Source of the DNA: Lachnospiraceae bacterium
GTDB lineage: Bacteria; Bacillota; Clostridia; Lachnospirales; Lachnospiraceae
Assembly: GCA_017477805.1 (NCBI GenBank)
Contig: JAFUUM010000158.1
Coordinates: 1 to 7,494 of the forward strand
Direction of reading: 5' to 3'
Length of the DNA stretch: 7,494 nt
The position numbers and the translations under genes are program-made. How positions within the stretch are numbered: position 1 is the stretch's first letter; the number at the start of each line of letters is the position of its first letter. The notes beneath the pieces are model-generated. The model made no database searches, was not told the DNA's origin, and was given only the letters and a program-made list of their open reading frames with translations. Of this stretch, positions 7,301-7,494 are shown piece by piece.

Positions 7301-7396
7301 AGCGGGATGCGGTTTCAGGATCGCGCGGATCTTCCTCTTCGTCCCGATGACAACTCCCTGTTCACCGGGCACTTAACGCCCTGACACCTACTCTGC
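7299..7396 (-). ncRNA. THF riboswitch aptamer
   Basis: A tetrahydrofolate-sensing RNA in the leader of folT. The conserved elements appear in order: GCAGAGTAGG at the 5' side, CGTTAAGTG (7378-7370), ACGAAG (7342-7337) and CCGCATCCCGC near the 3' end. P1 is GCAG (7396-7393) with CTGC (7302-7299). P2 is 7387-7380 with 7319-7312, eight positions with one mismatch. P3 is CCCGGTGA (7369-7362) with TCATCGGG (7350-7343). P4 is GGA/TCC around 7335-7327. The long-range pseudoknot of the class is present as GGGA in loop 3 (7358-7355) pairing with TCCC (7307-7304). Position directly before folT-folC, the usual target of this class, makes the call strong. Known members reduce expression when reduced folate is plentiful. 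Confidence 0.93.
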
Positions 7397-7427
7397 GTTT
7401 CACATATGAATATTTGTGCTTGTTGTT

Positions 7428-7456
7428 GTTATACCACAATTACGAGCACGAAACAA
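7428..7456 (-). promoter_or_regulatory. Promoter of the folT-folC operon
   Basis: A sigma-A-type promoter on the minus strand: -35 TTGTTT (7456-7451), a 17-base spacer, and -10 TATAAC (7433-7428) preceded by TGTGG, giving an extended -10 character. Transcription would start near 7420, about 25 bases ahead of the aptamer, as expected for a riboswitch leader. The -35 is weak (three of six consensus bases). No other good promoter was found between here and folT. Confidence 0.6.
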
Positions 7457-7474
7457 GAAAAATCTCCATCAGGA

Positions 7475-7485
7475 TATGGTATACT
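7475..7485 (+). promoter_or_regulatory. Possible outward-facing extended -10 element
   Basis: TATGGTATACT on the plus strand has a TATACT hexamer (7480-7485) with an upstream TATGG, a form often seen in Clostridia promoters. The -35 region is only an A-rich stretch with no TTGACA-like hexamer. If real, it would drive a divergent gene starting beyond the right edge. Confidence 0.3.
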
Positions 7486-7494
7486 ATCTCTCGA

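Noticed and set aside
7031..7372. Open frame on the minus strand covering the leader
   Set aside because: It runs through the aptamer and terminator hairpin and then overlaps folT in another frame. Its composition reflects structured RNA, and no family is recognisable.
1..7494. Novel defence system, mobile element, CRISPR array or phage region
   Set aside because: Every gene belongs to a recognised housekeeping or carbohydrate family. No direct-repeat array, terminal inverted repeats, integrase, transposase or toxin-antitoxin pair is visible.

Overview
The window (roughly 50% GC by eye) reads as chromosomal DNA from a Gram-positive anaerobe of the Clostridia, probably a Lachnospiraceae-type gut or rumen bacterium. 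The reasons are strong GGAGG-type ribosome sites, a tetrahydrofolate (THF) riboswitch in front of a folate ECF-transporter gene, a lipoprotein galactanase, and the style of the permease and zinc-ribbon proteins. This placement is an inference from recognised families; no database was searched. All six genes lie on the minus strand, so the biological order runs from high to low coordinates.

Right end (7219-7494): a regulatory leader with no protein gene. It holds a minus-strand promoter (-35 near 7451-7456, -10 at 7428-7433), a THF riboswitch aptamer (7299-7396) and a terminator hairpin whose 3' arm contains the ribosome binding site of the first gene. An alternative antiterminator pairing can be drawn that shares bases with the closing helix of the aptamer. 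A weak promoter-like element on the plus strand faces out of the window at the extreme right edge.

7218-5387: folT, the substrate-binding membrane subunit of a folate ECF transporter, and folC, folylpolyglutamate synthase. They overlap by one base (TGATG). FolT brings folates in and FolC adds glutamates that keep them in the cell, so control by a THF-sensing riboswitch is coherent.

5338-560: a secreted lipoprotein endo-beta-1,4-galactanase (GH53 with an Ig-like domain and a C-terminal CBM61-like domain), then a family 2 glycosyltransferase, then an NCS2 uracil/xanthine-type permease. The gaps of 48, 66 and 54 bases show no convincing terminator, so read-through from the folate promoter is possible, although the functions are unrelated.

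Left end (557-1): a protein with two zinc ribbons begins two bases after the permease stop codon. It ends at an in-frame TGA at 45-47, beyond which the same frame stays open to the window edge. This looks like a nonsense mutation (or sequencing error) in a longer gene.

No tRNA, rRNA, CRISPR array, insertion sequence, phage gene or previously unknown system is visible. The most notable signals are the riboswitch expression platform, the interrupted zinc-ribbon gene and the mixed active-site signature of the permease.
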